Shown one piece after another: positions 16,794-25,221 of a DNA stretch of 64,000 nt. Position 1 is the stretch's first letter, and every line of letters begins with the position of its first letter. Where the stretch lies: positions 1-64,000 of the forward strand of contig NZ_BAZW01000008.1 in the NCBI RefSeq assembly GCF_000974365.1, in the 5' to 3' direction. The notes below the pieces were generated by a model, which saw only the letters and a program-made list of their open reading frames with translations, was not told where the DNA came from and did not search any database. This DNA is from Geofilum rubicundum JCM 15548 (lineage in GTDB: Bacteria > Bacteroidota > Bacteroidia > Bacteroidales > Marinilabiliaceae). The translations under genes and the position numbers were made by a program.

Positions 16794-17735
16794 ATGATTC
16801 AAACATTGAAATTTGCAGCCATTATCCTTTCAGTCTTACTGGTAGGGTGTAAAAGTAACCCGGGAAAAAACAGCAATGCCGTTGATGCCACAGATTCTGT
16901 TGCAGTGACATCAGAATTCATGCTGGAAGGAATGGCGGATGAAACGGACTCCATTTTGCTGCGTGTCGCACTCTTAGGTGATGCTGAGCCAAAGCCATGT
17001 GCGGAGTTTCCACACATGGATGCGGCGGTTAAACATGTAAATGCCCTTGCTCAAACGCTGCCTATGGACTTTGTCATTGGTGTTGGCGACATAGCCCACA
17101 AAGGAACAGAGATCCAGTATGAAGCGGCTACTGAGGTGTTGCAAAAACTCACCTTGCCTTTTTACCCGATAATGGGTAACGAGGAGCATGGAAGTACCGT
17201 GGAGCGGTATCTGTATTTTGCGCAGATGTGGAACAGTCAAATTGAAAGCCCGAGTTATGTGGTCAACCATGATAAGCTGGCATTTGTATTTGCTTCGCCC
17301 GACCATGGCCGGGATTTTGACGACAGCGGTGCGGGGTGGATTCTTGAACAGCTTCAGCGCCTGGCCCCAAAGCCGGTTGTGCTGGTGGTGCACGGCGCCC
17401 AGCAAGGGGTTTATCCCGAAAACGCGGACAAAGGCATAAGTAACCAGTTGTTTAAAGAACAAGTGATTGCGCAACCCAACCTGGCCGTGGTAGTTTCCGG
17501 CGACCTCCACATGGATATGGACCGTGTGATTCACTCCAAGAAATTGGGTCATGTGCATTACCTGCATGTTCCTGCACTGGAGCGCACCAAAATTCCCGAT
17601 GAGACCAATCACACAGCCATGTTCCGGGTGATGACCATTGTCAGGGATGGGTCTGTTTCTGTTGATACCTATGCGGTAGGGGACACTGTCCGGAATGAGC
17701 ACGCCTATTCTTTTGAGCTTCCTTTGCAAGACTAG
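16794..17735 (+). CDS. Calcineurin-like metallophosphoesterase, lipoprotein
   Basis: A 313-residue member of the metallophosphoesterase fold, which hydrolyses phosphate mono- or diesters with two metal ions. Motifs in order: LLGDAEP (first metal-binding block, with A-E replacing the common x-H), GVGDIAHKG, GNEEHG in place of GNHE, VVHGAQ and SGDLHMD in place of GHxH. The set is complete in position but altered in three blocks, so activity is likely but metal use may differ. The N terminus is a lipoprotein signal (IILSVLLVGC), placing it outside the inner membrane. It ends the locus that starts with the TonB receptor and pyrophosphatase, which supports a role in releasing phosphate from an imported compound. 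Confidence 0.75.
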   Translation: MIQTLKFAAIILSVLLVGCKSNPGKNSNAVDATDSVAVTSEFMLEGMADETDSILLRVALLGDAEPKPCAEFPHMDAAVKHVNALAQTLPMDFVIGVGDIAHKGTEIQYEAATEVLQKLTLPFYPIMGNEEHGSTVERYLYFAQMWNSQIESPSYVVNHDKLAFVFASPDHGRDFDDSGAGWILEQLQRLAPKPVVLVVHGAQQGVYPENADKGISNQLFKEQVIAQPNLAVVVSGDLHMDMDRVIHSKKLGHVHYLHVPALERTKIPDETNHTAMFRVMTIVRDGSVSVDTYAVGDTVRNEHAYSFELPLQD

Positions 17736-17902
17736 AAAAGGCCTATCGTAAGTACATCCTTCTGTCGGATTTATAAAAACACCGTTTTTCAATTTAAAAA
17801 TATTGGATCGCCAAAACCTCCTCTTAATAACCCGATTTTTCCACTTTTTAATGCTAAATATTGTTTAAAATTGTTGGGTTGAATTTTAAATAATGAAAAG
17901 CT

Positions 17903-20509
17903 ATGATACGGAAGCTAATTGGTGTTTGTTTGGTAAGTGTTTTTTTGCTGGCAGGAAGTGCCTGCAGCACGGAAGTCTGGAAGGACAATGCTTATTCGCC
18001 GGAAGAACGGGCTGCGGATTTGTTGACAAAGTTAACTCTGGAAGAGAAGGTGTCGCTGATGCTGGATCGGAATGCGCCCATTGAGCGACTGGGCATTCAG
18101 GAATACAACTGGTGGAACGAAGCGCTTCACGGGGTGGCACGTGCCGGCAGGGCCACGGTATTTCCTCAGCCGGTAGGCATGGCGGCGTCTTTCGACCGCG
18201 ACATGGTGCTGGATATTTTTTCGGTGGTGTCGGACGAAGCGCGCGCCAAACACCATTACTTTAAATCACAGGGCGAGTTTGGGCGCTACCAGGGACTGAC
18301 CATGTGGACGCCTACCATCAATGTGTTTCGGGACCCCAGATGGGGACGGGGCATGGAGGCTTATGGTGAAGATCCTTTTATGAATGGGGTACTGGGTACG
18401 GCGGTAGTGCAGGGACTTCAGGGTGAGCGGGGCGAAGGCTATGACAAACTGCATGCCTGCGCCAAGCACTTTGCGGTGCATTCGGGGCCCGAGTGGAACC
18501 GCCACTCCTTTGATGCCCATAACATTAAGCCGCGGGATTTGCACGAGACTTACCTGCCGGCCTTTAAAAAACTGGTGATCGATGGCGATGTGCGCATGGT
18601 GATGTGCGCCTATAACCGTTTTGAGGGCGAGCCTTGTTGTGCCAGTGACCAACTGATGATGGATATTCTGCGCAATGAATGGGGTTTTGACGGGGTAGTG
18701 GTCTCTGATTGCTGGGCCATTAATGATTTCTACAATAAGGAGGCACATGCCACCCATCCGGATGCGGAAACAGCCTCAGCCGACGCTGTGCTTTCGGGTA
18801 CCGATTTGAATTGTGGGAACAGTTATCCGTCCCTGATCGAGGCGGTTGAACGGGGACTGATCTCTGAAGAGGAGTTGGATGTATCACTGCTTCGCGTGCT
18901 CATAGCACGCTTTGAGCTGGGTGAAATGGATGCGGATGAGAAAGTGGAGTGGTCGAAAATTCCTCATTCCATCGTTTCTTCTCCCGAACATGGCACCATG
19001 GCTCTCGAAGCGGCTCGTAAGTCGATGACTTTACTACGGAATGAAAATAACAGACTTCCCTTGGAAAGGGGCGGATTGACCGTTGCGGTTATGGGACCCA
19101 ATGCCAACGATTCGCTGATGCAATGGGGCAATTATAATGGAACACCCGCGAGCACAACCACCATCCTGCAGGGCATCCGCCAGACCTTGGGCAGTGATGA
19201 CCGTGTGATTTATGAGCAGGGGACGGAATGGGTGGGTGACCGCATTTTTTCGAGTGTTTTTGATCAGTGCATCAGTGAAGCCGGACAGGGCTTCAGGGCT
19301 GAATACTGGAACAATCCCGACCGGGAAGGCAGTCCCGACGTGGTGACCCAGGTTAATACGCCTTTCCATTTCCATACAGGCGGTGCTACGGTTTTTGCGC
19401 CGGGTGTTAACCTGACTGATTTTTCGGCCCGCTATACCAGCACTTACTACCCGGAACGAAGCGGGGAAGTGTTTTTTCATTTTTATGTCAATGGGGTAAC
19501 CCGCATGCTGATTGATGGTGAGCCTGTTTTTGAACACCGGTCGAACCACGGTGGTCGTAAGCAGGAATATAAGATGGATGTGGAAGAAGGCAAGGCCTAT
19601 GAAATAGAGTTGGAATTTGCCCATTATATGTCGGAGGCGGAACTGAATTTTAACATAGGCTATATGGCAGAGGTGGATATACCGGCCTCTGTGGCACGTG
19701 TGGCAGATACCGATGTGGTGGTCTTTGTCTCGGGTATTTCTCCTTTTTTGGAAGGGGAAGAAATGGGGGTGGATTTACCCGGGTTCAGCGGAGGCGACCG
19801 GACCGACATTGCTTTGCCGGCTGTCCAGAGGGAAATGTTGCGGGCCTTGCATGAAGCAGGAAAAGAAATTATATTGGTCAATTGCTCCGGTTCAGCCATT
19901 GGGTTTGAGGAGGAGCTGACGTATTGCCAGGCTATTTTGCAGGCGTGGTATCCGGGACAAGCAGGGGGAACGGCCGTGGCGGAGGTATTGTTTGGCGATT
20001 ACAACCCAGCGGGGCGTTTACCGGTGACTTTCTACAAGAATGTGGCCCAGTTGCCCGATTTTGAAGACTACAACATGACCAATCGTACCTACCGCTATTT
20101 CCGGGGGGAGCCAGTTTTTCCTTTTGGTTATGGTCTGAGCTATACCACTTTTGATTATGAAACACCCGAATTGAGCAGCGAAGTCGTTTCGCTCAGCGAG
20201 GAAGCCACATTGACGGTGTCCGTCACCAATTCGGGCGACTTTGACGGCGAAGAGGTGGTTCAGCTGTATTTGCAGAAGCCCGATGATGCAGATGGTCCCT
20301 TGTTGACCTTGCGCGGATTTAAGCGGGTGTTTATTGCACAGGGCGAAACGGTTGATGTGAAATTTCAGCTGACCCCCGAAGTCATTGAATGGTGGAATGC
20401 TGAAGCCCAGCGAATGACGCCCCTGGGGGGCGACTACCGATTGATGGTCGGCAGTTCTTCCCGAATGGAAGATTTACAAGCAGTGCCGCTGACTGTTGTG
20501 GCCCCTTAA
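17903..20509 (+). CDS. GH3 beta-glycosidase with PA14 insert (xylosidase/glucosidase type), lipoprotein
   Basis: An 868-residue family 3 glycoside hydrolase, an exo-enzyme removing sugars from the non-reducing ends of plant oligosaccharides. A lipoprotein signal ends at C21 (VFLLAGSAC). The first barrel domain begins YSPEERAADLLTKLTLEEK and has NEALHGVAR, DPRWGRGMEAYGEDP, CAKHFAVHSGPE and the nucleophile D269 in VVVSDCW. A PA14 domain (about 460-590, RAEYWNNPDREG) is inserted in the second domain, and a fibronectin-like C-terminal domain (VTNSGDFDGEEVVQLYL) follows. NEALHGVARAG is typical of the xylosidase/arabinofuranosidase branch, so xylan or arabinan is the likelier substrate. The gene stands alone and ends before a bidirectional terminator. 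Confidence 0.92.
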   Translation: MIRKLIGVCLVSVFLLAGSACSTEVWKDNAYSPEERAADLLTKLTLEEKVSLMLDRNAPIERLGIQEYNWWNEALHGVARAGRATVFPQPVGMAASFDRDMVLDIFSVVSDEARAKHHYFKSQGEFGRYQGLTMWTPTINVFRDPRWGRGMEAYGEDPFMNGVLGTAVVQGLQGERGEGYDKLHACAKHFAVHSGPEWNRHSFDAHNIKPRDLHETYLPAFKKLVIDGDVRMVMCAYNRFEGEPCCASDQLMMDILRNEWGFDGVVVSDCWAINDFYNKEAHATHPDAETASADAVLSGTDLNCGNSYPSLIEAVERGLISEEELDVSLLRVLIARFELGEMDADEKVEWSKIPHSIVSSPEHGTMALEAARKSMTLLRNENNRLPLERGGLTVAVMGPNANDSLMQWGNYNGTPASTTTILQGIRQTLGSDDRVIYEQGTEWVGDRIFSSVFDQCISEAGQGFRAEYWNNPDREGSPDVVTQVNTPFHFHTGGATVFAPGVNLTDFSARYTSTYYPERSGEVFFHFYVNGVTRMLIDGEPVFEHRSNHGGRKQEYKMDVEEGKAYEIELEFAHYMSEAELNFNIGYMAEVDIPASVARVADTDVVVFVSGISPFLEGEEMGVDLPGFSGGDRTDIALPAVQREMLRALHEAGKEIILVNCSGSAIGFEEELTYCQAILQAWYPGQAGGTAVAEVLFGDYNPAGRLPVTFYKNVAQLPDFEDYNMTNRTYRYFRGEPVFPFGYGLSYTTFDYETPELSSEVVSLSEEATLTVSVTNSGDFDGEEVVQLYLQKPDDADGPLLTLRGFKRVFIAQGETVDVKFQLTPEVIEWWNAEAQRMTPLGGDYRLMVGSSSRMEDLQAVPLTVVAP

Positions 20510-20528
20510 TTGTCCGCATTGTGGAATT

Positions 20529-20568
20529 AAAAAGCCTGCCTATCGGATGAATCAGGCAGGCTTTTTTT
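20529..20568. terminator. Bidirectional terminator between GH3 and DUF418 genes
   Basis: AAAAAGCCTGCC and GGCAGGCTTTTTTT form a 12-base stem around a 14-base loop. The A run on one side and the T run on the other make it usable from both strands; it lies between two convergent genes. Confidence 0.85.
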
Positions 20569-20583
20569 AGCTCATAAATTAAG

Positions 20584-21738
20584 TTACAACCAGGTCAATC
20601 TGTGCCAGATTTGCTCCAGTGGACCTCTTTGGTGCGTCCTGAACCACCACGAGCTGAAAAGGGTTTGCAATAGGGCCAGTACTATGCCGATGGCCAGACT
20701 CAGAGTGGCGCCTGTGTAGGCATACATCCCCAGTCCGTACCCATAGTAAATAAAGGAGCCGGCAATGGATTGCATCACGTAGTTGGTGAGACTCATGCGC
20801 CCCAGAGGTGACAGTCGGTTGAGGGCCTTTCGGACAAAGGTTTGTTCGAACAAAAGGACAAAGCCGGCGGTGAGCACTGCCATGAAGGAGAAGTTCGACC
20901 AGGAGGTGATGATTAATTGCAGGCGACTTACAAGGGCCGGACGAATGTCTGTGGCTGGCAGGGCTTCTTTAAGCAGGTATAGCGGTAGGAAGGCAAGGGC
21001 GGCCATGAGGAGTGCTTTTTGCCAAAAGAGCTTGTTCCCGGGGGTGGGACTGAATTTGTGGGTTCGACCCAGTAAAAATCCGAGCAGGAATAAAGCGCCG
21101 GTTTGGAAGAAACGCCCGTTTTCGAGCGACCAATACAAGGCGGCGGAGCGGCCGTTGATGAGGTTGCCTTTGGCGGCTTCCCAAAAGTTGCCATGCATGA
21201 GGTAGTCACCAATTTTTGCAAAATAGATGTTGGCGCGCGAAGCCGGTTCGGTGTACTCGGGCTGGGTTAGGATATAAACCAGCTTGCCCCATTCCAGTGG
21301 CTGAAGCATCAGAAGGATGGCGGCGATGAGCACCACTTGGTTGCTGAGTTTTCTAAAGGGGACGAGGAGGATGCCCACTGCGGCATAAATGGCCAGAATG
21401 TCCCCTTCATAAAAGATGGAGTTGAAAATACCAAACATCAGCAAGAGCAAAAGCCGCCACAAAAAGCGGCCGCTAAAATCATGGCCCCGCTGCTGTTGGT
21501 TGTAAAATTGGATGGCGTAGGTAAGACCAAACAGCAGGGCGAATATGGCATAGGATTTTCCGCCAAAGAGAAAGAACAGACTGTCCCAGATAATGCTGTC
21601 TATGGCCTTCATCCATTGGGGCAGATAGTCGGGAAAATGGTACAGGTCAAAGTGTTCGATGTTGTGCAGCAGCATGATGGATAAGATGGCAAAGCCTCTG
21701 AGGGCATCTACCACGGTCAAACGTTGTGTCTCAGCCAT
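20584..21738 (-). CDS. DUF418 family membrane protein (YeiB-like)
   Basis: A 384-residue integral membrane protein. It opens MAETQRLTVVDALRGFAILSI, the RxxxxDxLRGFAxxGI-type signature of the DUF418/YeiB family, and has eight to ten hydrophobic segments. The C-terminal half carries LSPLGRMSLTNYVMQS and GPLEQIWHRLTWL, the two blocks that define DUF418. The family is related to acyltransferase-3-type membrane proteins but no reaction is established. I start at 21738, since the upstream TTG extension is polar and does not match the family. A second, frameshifted family member lies at 60125-61391. Confidence 0.88.
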   Translation of the reverse strand: MAETQRLTVVDALRGFAILSIMLLHNIEHFDLYHFPDYLPQWMKAIDSIIWDSLFFLFGGKSYAIFALLFGLTYAIQFYNQQQRGHDFSGRFLWRLLLLLMFGIFNSIFYEGDILAIYAAVGILLVPFRKLSNQVVLIAAILLMLQPLEWGKLVYILTQPEYTEPASRANIYFAKIGDYLMHGNFWEAAKGNLINGRSAALYWSLENGRFFQTGALFLLGFLLGRTHKFSPTPGNKLFWQKALLMAALAFLPLYLLKEALPATDIRPALVSRLQLIITSWSNFSFMAVLTAGFVLLFEQTFVRKALNRLSPLGRMSLTNYVMQSIAGSFIYYGYGLGMYAYTGATLSLAIGIVLALLQTLFSSWWFRTHQRGPLEQIWHRLTWL

Positions 21739-21906
21739 TGATGTGGTTTTAAAATTTTTCGGTCGAATATACAAATTTTTCTGAAAATAGGGGAGGGCAC
21801 CTTGTCTGGTGAAAATTCAGGAATGAGTGGACCATCTGGTCACTTGGCTGCTTGGGAATAAAGTTTTACTTTTAAGCCTTATTTGTGGAGGGTTTTTTTT
21901 CAGTAG

Positions 21907-22464
21907 ATGATAATGATTATGATTCAGGGTCTGTTGCTTTTTGATATAATTGCCGGCATATTTTTGCTTCTGTTCTTTTTAAAGGGCTTGAAAAATGGCT
22001 TTGTCATTGAACTGGCTTCGCTGGCGGCTTTGGTCTTGGGGATTATCGGTGCCGTGATGTTTGCTGAAGTGACGGCCCGTTGGTTGTCGGGATTTATGGA
22101 ATCGAAGCACCTTTCAGTGGTGGCCTTTGTCATGGTCTTCATCGCTGTGGTGATTGCGGTGCATATTTTGGCGCATGCCATTGATAAGCTGATGAAGGCC
22201 ATTGCCTTGGGATGGATTAACCGTTTGGCCGGTGCTTTGTTTGGTCTGGTGAAGGCGGCTTTTCTGTTGAGTGCCGTGATTCTTTTGCTGGAATCTTTTG
22301 GCCTGGGCCAAAAGATTTTTTCACCCCAAACACGCCACGATTCGTGGTTGTTTGAGCCCTTGCACCGATTTGCGCCCGCTACCATGAACCTCTTTCATAT
22401 CAATTTCGACCATCTGGTTCCGGTTTGGGAGGAAGAGAAGGTGCCTCCGCCGGTAATTACCTGA
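21907..22464 (+). CDS. cvpA: CvpA family membrane protein
   Basis: A 185-residue protein with four hydrophobic segments: an opening DIIAGIFLLLFFLKGLKNGF, typical of CvpA where the KGxKxGFV block follows helix 1, then segments near LAALVLGIIGAVMFAEV, VAFVMVFIAVVIAVHIL and GLVKAAFLLSAVILLLES. CvpA was named for colicin V production in Escherichia coli; its general role is envelope-related and not fully settled. Three ATG codons in frame (21907, 21913, 21919) leave the exact start open. It precedes tyrS by 80 bases on the same strand. Confidence 0.85.
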   Translation: MIMIMIQGLLLFDIIAGIFLLLFFLKGLKNGFVIELASLAALVLGIIGAVMFAEVTARWLSGFMESKHLSVVAFVMVFIAVVIAVHILAHAIDKLMKAIALGWINRLAGALFGLVKAAFLLSAVILLLESFGLGQKIFSPQTRHDSWLFEPLHRFAPATMNLFHINFDHLVPVWEEEKVPPPVIT

Positions 22465-22544
22465 AAGGCGTACCGATAAAATTTGTTTTTTATATCTTTG
22501 CGGGCGTCTAAATAATTGAACATTTATTAAGAAAAAATATTTCC

Positions 22545-23837
22545 ATGAATTTTGTTGAGGAACTAAAATGGCGGGGAATGATCCACGATATCATGCCCGG
22601 AACCGAGGAGCTTTTGAAGCAGGGCATGGCTTCGGCTTATGTGGGTATTGACCCCACGGCCGACTCGCTGCACATTGGTCACCTGGTGAGTGTGATGATG
22701 TTGAAGCATTTTCAGGTAGCCGGTCACCAGCCCATTGTTTTGGTGGGTGGTGCTACGGGTATGATTGGTGATCCTTCGATGAAATCGGCCGAACGCAACC
22801 TGCTGGACGAGCCTACCTTGCGTCACAATCAGGAGAGTATTAAAAAGCAGCTGAGTCAGTTTTTGGACTTTTATGGCGAAGTGGAGAATAAGGCCTTGAT
22901 GGTGAACAATTATGACTGGATGAAGGAGTTTACTTTTCTTTCATTTATCCGGGATATTGGCAAGCACATCACGGTCAATTATATGATGTCGAAGGACTCG
23001 GTGAAGAAGCGCATCAGCGGTGAATCCAGTCAGGGACTTTCATTCACGGAGTTTACTTACCAATTGGTACAGGGCTACGACTTTTTGCACCTGTACCAGA
23101 ACCACAATTGTAAGCTGCAAATGGGGGGTTCTGATCAATGGGGCAACATTACAACGGGTACTGAACTGGTTCGGCGTGTGGCCGGTGGTGAGGCTTTCGC
23201 CCTGACCTGTCCCCTGATTACCAAAGCGGATGGTGGGAAGTTTGGCAAGACGGAAACCGGTAACATCTGGCTGGATCCGGAACGCACGAGTCCCTACCAA
23301 TTCTATCAGTTTTGGCTGAATACTTCCGATGCGGATGCCGAGAAGTACATCAAAATTTTTACCCTTATTTCTAAGGATGAGGTGGAGGCTTTGGTGGCTG
23401 AACACGCCACTGCACCGCATGCCCGTCTGCTGCAAAAGCGGCTGGCCGAAGAAGTGACGGTTATGGTGCATGGCCGTGAGGCCTTTGACTTTGCGGTGGA
23501 GGCCTCACAGATACTGTTTGGCAAGGGTGCTACCGAAACGTTGCGCAAAATGGACGAGAAGACATTGTTGTCGGTCTTTGACGGGGTACCTGTCTTTGAA
23601 GTGCCCCGTTCAGCTTTGGATGCCGGTGCCAATGTGATTGACCTGATCAGTGAGCTGGCGGGGGTGTTCCCTTCAAAGGGAGAAGCCCGACGGACCATTG
23701 CCGGTGGAGGTGTCAGCATTAATAAGGAAAAAGTGACCAGTCACGAAGTGGTGGTGAACAGCACTTCCCTGCTCAATGGCAAATACCTGTTGGTGCAAAA
23801 AGGAAAAAAAAGCTATTCGCTGATTATTGCCCAGTGA
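22545..23837 (+). CDS. tyrS: Tyrosyl-tRNA synthetase
   Basis: Charges tRNA-Tyr with tyrosine in the cytoplasm. The 430-residue product is full length for the bacterial TyrRS type. The class I signature HIGH is at 43-46 and the KMSKS loop is KFGKT at 232-236, the TyrRS form. [14 protein letters not shown] and [11 protein letters not shown] are the tyrosine- and tRNA-binding blocks. The C terminus (about 360-428) is an S4 RNA-binding domain with [24 protein letters not shown] sequence at 22493-22500 fits the Bacteroidota -7 element; I see no good -33 partner. A hairpin terminator follows the gene. Confidence 0.97.
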   Translation: MNFVEELKWRGMIHDIMPGTEELLKQGMASAYVGIDPTADSLHIGHLVSVMMLKHFQVAGHQPIVLVGGATGMIGDPSMKSAERNLLDEPTLRHNQESIKKQLSQFLDFYGEVENKALMVNNYDWMKEFTFLSFIRDIGKHITVNYMMSKDSVKKRISGESSQGLSFTEFTYQLVQGYDFLHLYQNHNCKLQMGGSDQWGNITTGTELVRRVAGGEAFALTCPLITKADGGKFGKTETGNIWLDPERTSPYQFYQFWLNTSDADAEKYIKIFTLISKDEVEALVAEHATAPHARLLQKRLAEEVTVMVHGREAFDFAVEASQILFGKGATETLRKMDEKTLLSVFDGVPVFEVPRSALDAGANVIDLISELAGVFPSKGEARRTIAGGGVSINKEKVTSHEVVVNSTSLLNGKYLLVQKGKKSYSLIIAQ

Positions 23838-23872
23838 CTGATGGAGTTGAATTAAGGGCTTTTTGAATACCA

Positions 23873-23909
23873 CAAAAGGGGACAGCCATAGCGGCCAGTC
23901 CCTTTTTTT
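23873..23909 (+). terminator. Terminator of tyrS
   Basis: AAAAGGGGAC pairs with GTCCCTTTTTTT, with an inner GCC/GGC pairing in the loop and a seven-base T run. It lies 36 bases after the tyrS stop. Confidence 0.8.
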
Positions 23910-23932
23910 ATTCATCCCGCTCGTCATCCATT

Positions 23933-24979
23933 TTAGGTGTTGAGCTGTTCAGCCACGCGTTCTACCCGGATTAGCTCCTTTCTCACATCGTTGAGTGTGG
24001 TGAAAAAAGCATCTGAGAAATGGTTGAAGGATTCTTTGTTCTTATTCAAATGGCTGAAGGAGTTTTCAAGGTGAAGCATGGTGTTTGAAATTCTGTTGGT
24101 TTGCTTCTTGGAATCTTCTGAGAGTTGAATGATTTCATTAGAAATAACTCTAAAGCCATTGGTGTCTGTTCTGTTTTGAATGCCGGAATAGTTGAAATTG
24201 GCAGACTCGATAGAGGCGTTCAAACCCAGGATTTTTATTTTGTCGGAGATGTCTTTGATGAACCTGGTGATGGAGGTCGTTTCTTCCAATAGCTCTCCGG
24301 CATCTTTAACACTTTGCATCATGTTGGCCGTTTCATTGAGGAGGTGTTGCTGCTTGCTCGACAGTTCATTGATGCTATGGGATAATTGACCGATGGTTTG
24401 CAGGAGCACATCACTGCTTTCTTTTCTTCGGCTGATGTCAGAGTCGATAGCTGCCAAATAGGTCAGCTCGCCCGCATCGTTAAAGATGGGCGTTAAGGAG
24501 GTATGGGTCCATATGCTTTTGCCGTCCCTGGTAATGTTTAACGCTTCATAGAAAACGGGTTGTCCCATTTTTTGTACTTTGTAGAGGCGTTCTTCTATGG
24601 CATCACTAAAACTCGTTTGTCTGATATGACTTCCCAGTGTTTGCGTAAATTCTTCGTAAGTATATCCGTACATCCGGGTAAAGCCCTCATTGACCCATTC
24701 TATGTAACCGTCTGCATCCATAATCATGATGGCATTTTCCGTCTGTTTGGCCACAATGGAGAGTCTTTCCATTTCCTTGGTCGACATGCCGGGGTGGGCG
24801 CTTTCATCGGTTTTAAGGTCGGGTTGTTTAATGTCAGTGTCTGATGTCGAAAGCTCCACCTTTAGAGGTGGTTGATGAATTTTTCTGGATAGTAAATAGC
24901 CTGCCAGAAATGAAAACAGGGAGGCAGTAATGGCAAAAATGGTCATATACTTTTGTTGATATGTAAGTTGTTTTGCCAA
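23933..24979 (-). CDS. Membrane-anchored PAS sensor with a short MCP-like helical domain
   Basis: A 348-residue protein. One transmembrane helix near the N terminus (IFAITASLFSFLAGYLL), then a PAS domain (about 75-190) with MIMDADGYIEWVNEGFTRMYG and the PAC end YLAAIDSDISRRKE. The C-terminal 150 residues are long helices with DKIKILGLNASIESA, which resembles the hairpin tip of chemoreceptors (LLALNASIEAARA) that binds CheA and CheW. The usual EAARAGExGRGF continuation is replaced by an unusual SANFNYSGIQNRT stretch, then GFRVISNEIIQLSEDS as in receptors. No chemotaxis genes are visible nearby and there is no HAMP or periplasmic sensor domain. It probably reports a cytoplasmic PAS ligand through a receptor-like coiled coil; the partner is unknown. 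Confidence 0.7.
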   Translation of the reverse strand: MAKQLTYQQKYMTIFAITASLFSFLAGYLLSRKIHQPPLKVELSTSDTDIKQPDLKTDESAHPGMSTKEMERLSIVAKQTENAIMIMDADGYIEWVNEGFTRMYGYTYEEFTQTLGSHIRQTSFSDAIEERLYKVQKMGQPVFYEALNITRDGKSIWTHTSLTPIFNDAGELTYLAAIDSDISRRKESSDVLLQTIGQLSHSINELSSKQQHLLNETANMMQSVKDAGELLEETTSITRFIKDISDKIKILGLNASIESANFNYSGIQNRTDTNGFRVISNEIIQLSEDSKKQTNRISNTMLHLENSFSHLNKNKESFNHFSDAFFTTLNDVRKELIRVERVAEQLNT

Positions 24980-25157
24980 AAATATTAAAAAATGCGATAT
25001 AATTATGTGAAAAATAGTGTTTTTGTAGATATTTAATTGATTTTAGTTTCATATTGTTAATTGGCATGCATTTGACAGAAAGGATATGGGAAATCATATC
25101 TTATTGTCAGTCAAGACCTTCATTTACCTGTTTTAAAAATGGTACCATTGAAAAACA

Positions 25158-25196
25158 AAAAAATGGGATGGTCTTTCCAGACCACCCCACTTTTAT
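25158..25196 (-). terminator. Terminator of the M16 peptidase operon
   Basis: Read on the minus strand, GTGGGGTGGTC and GACCATCCCAT pair around GGAAA and are followed by a T run. It lies about 25 bases after the stop of the second M16 gene. Confidence 0.7.
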
Positions 25197-25221
25197 GGTA
25201 TCTCGCGGTTAAAAAGAACCT

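Noticed and set aside
16974-17792. 272-residue minus-strand open frame
   Set aside because: Fully antisense to the metallophosphoesterase gene, no signal, fold or family-like blocks; a codon-composition shadow.
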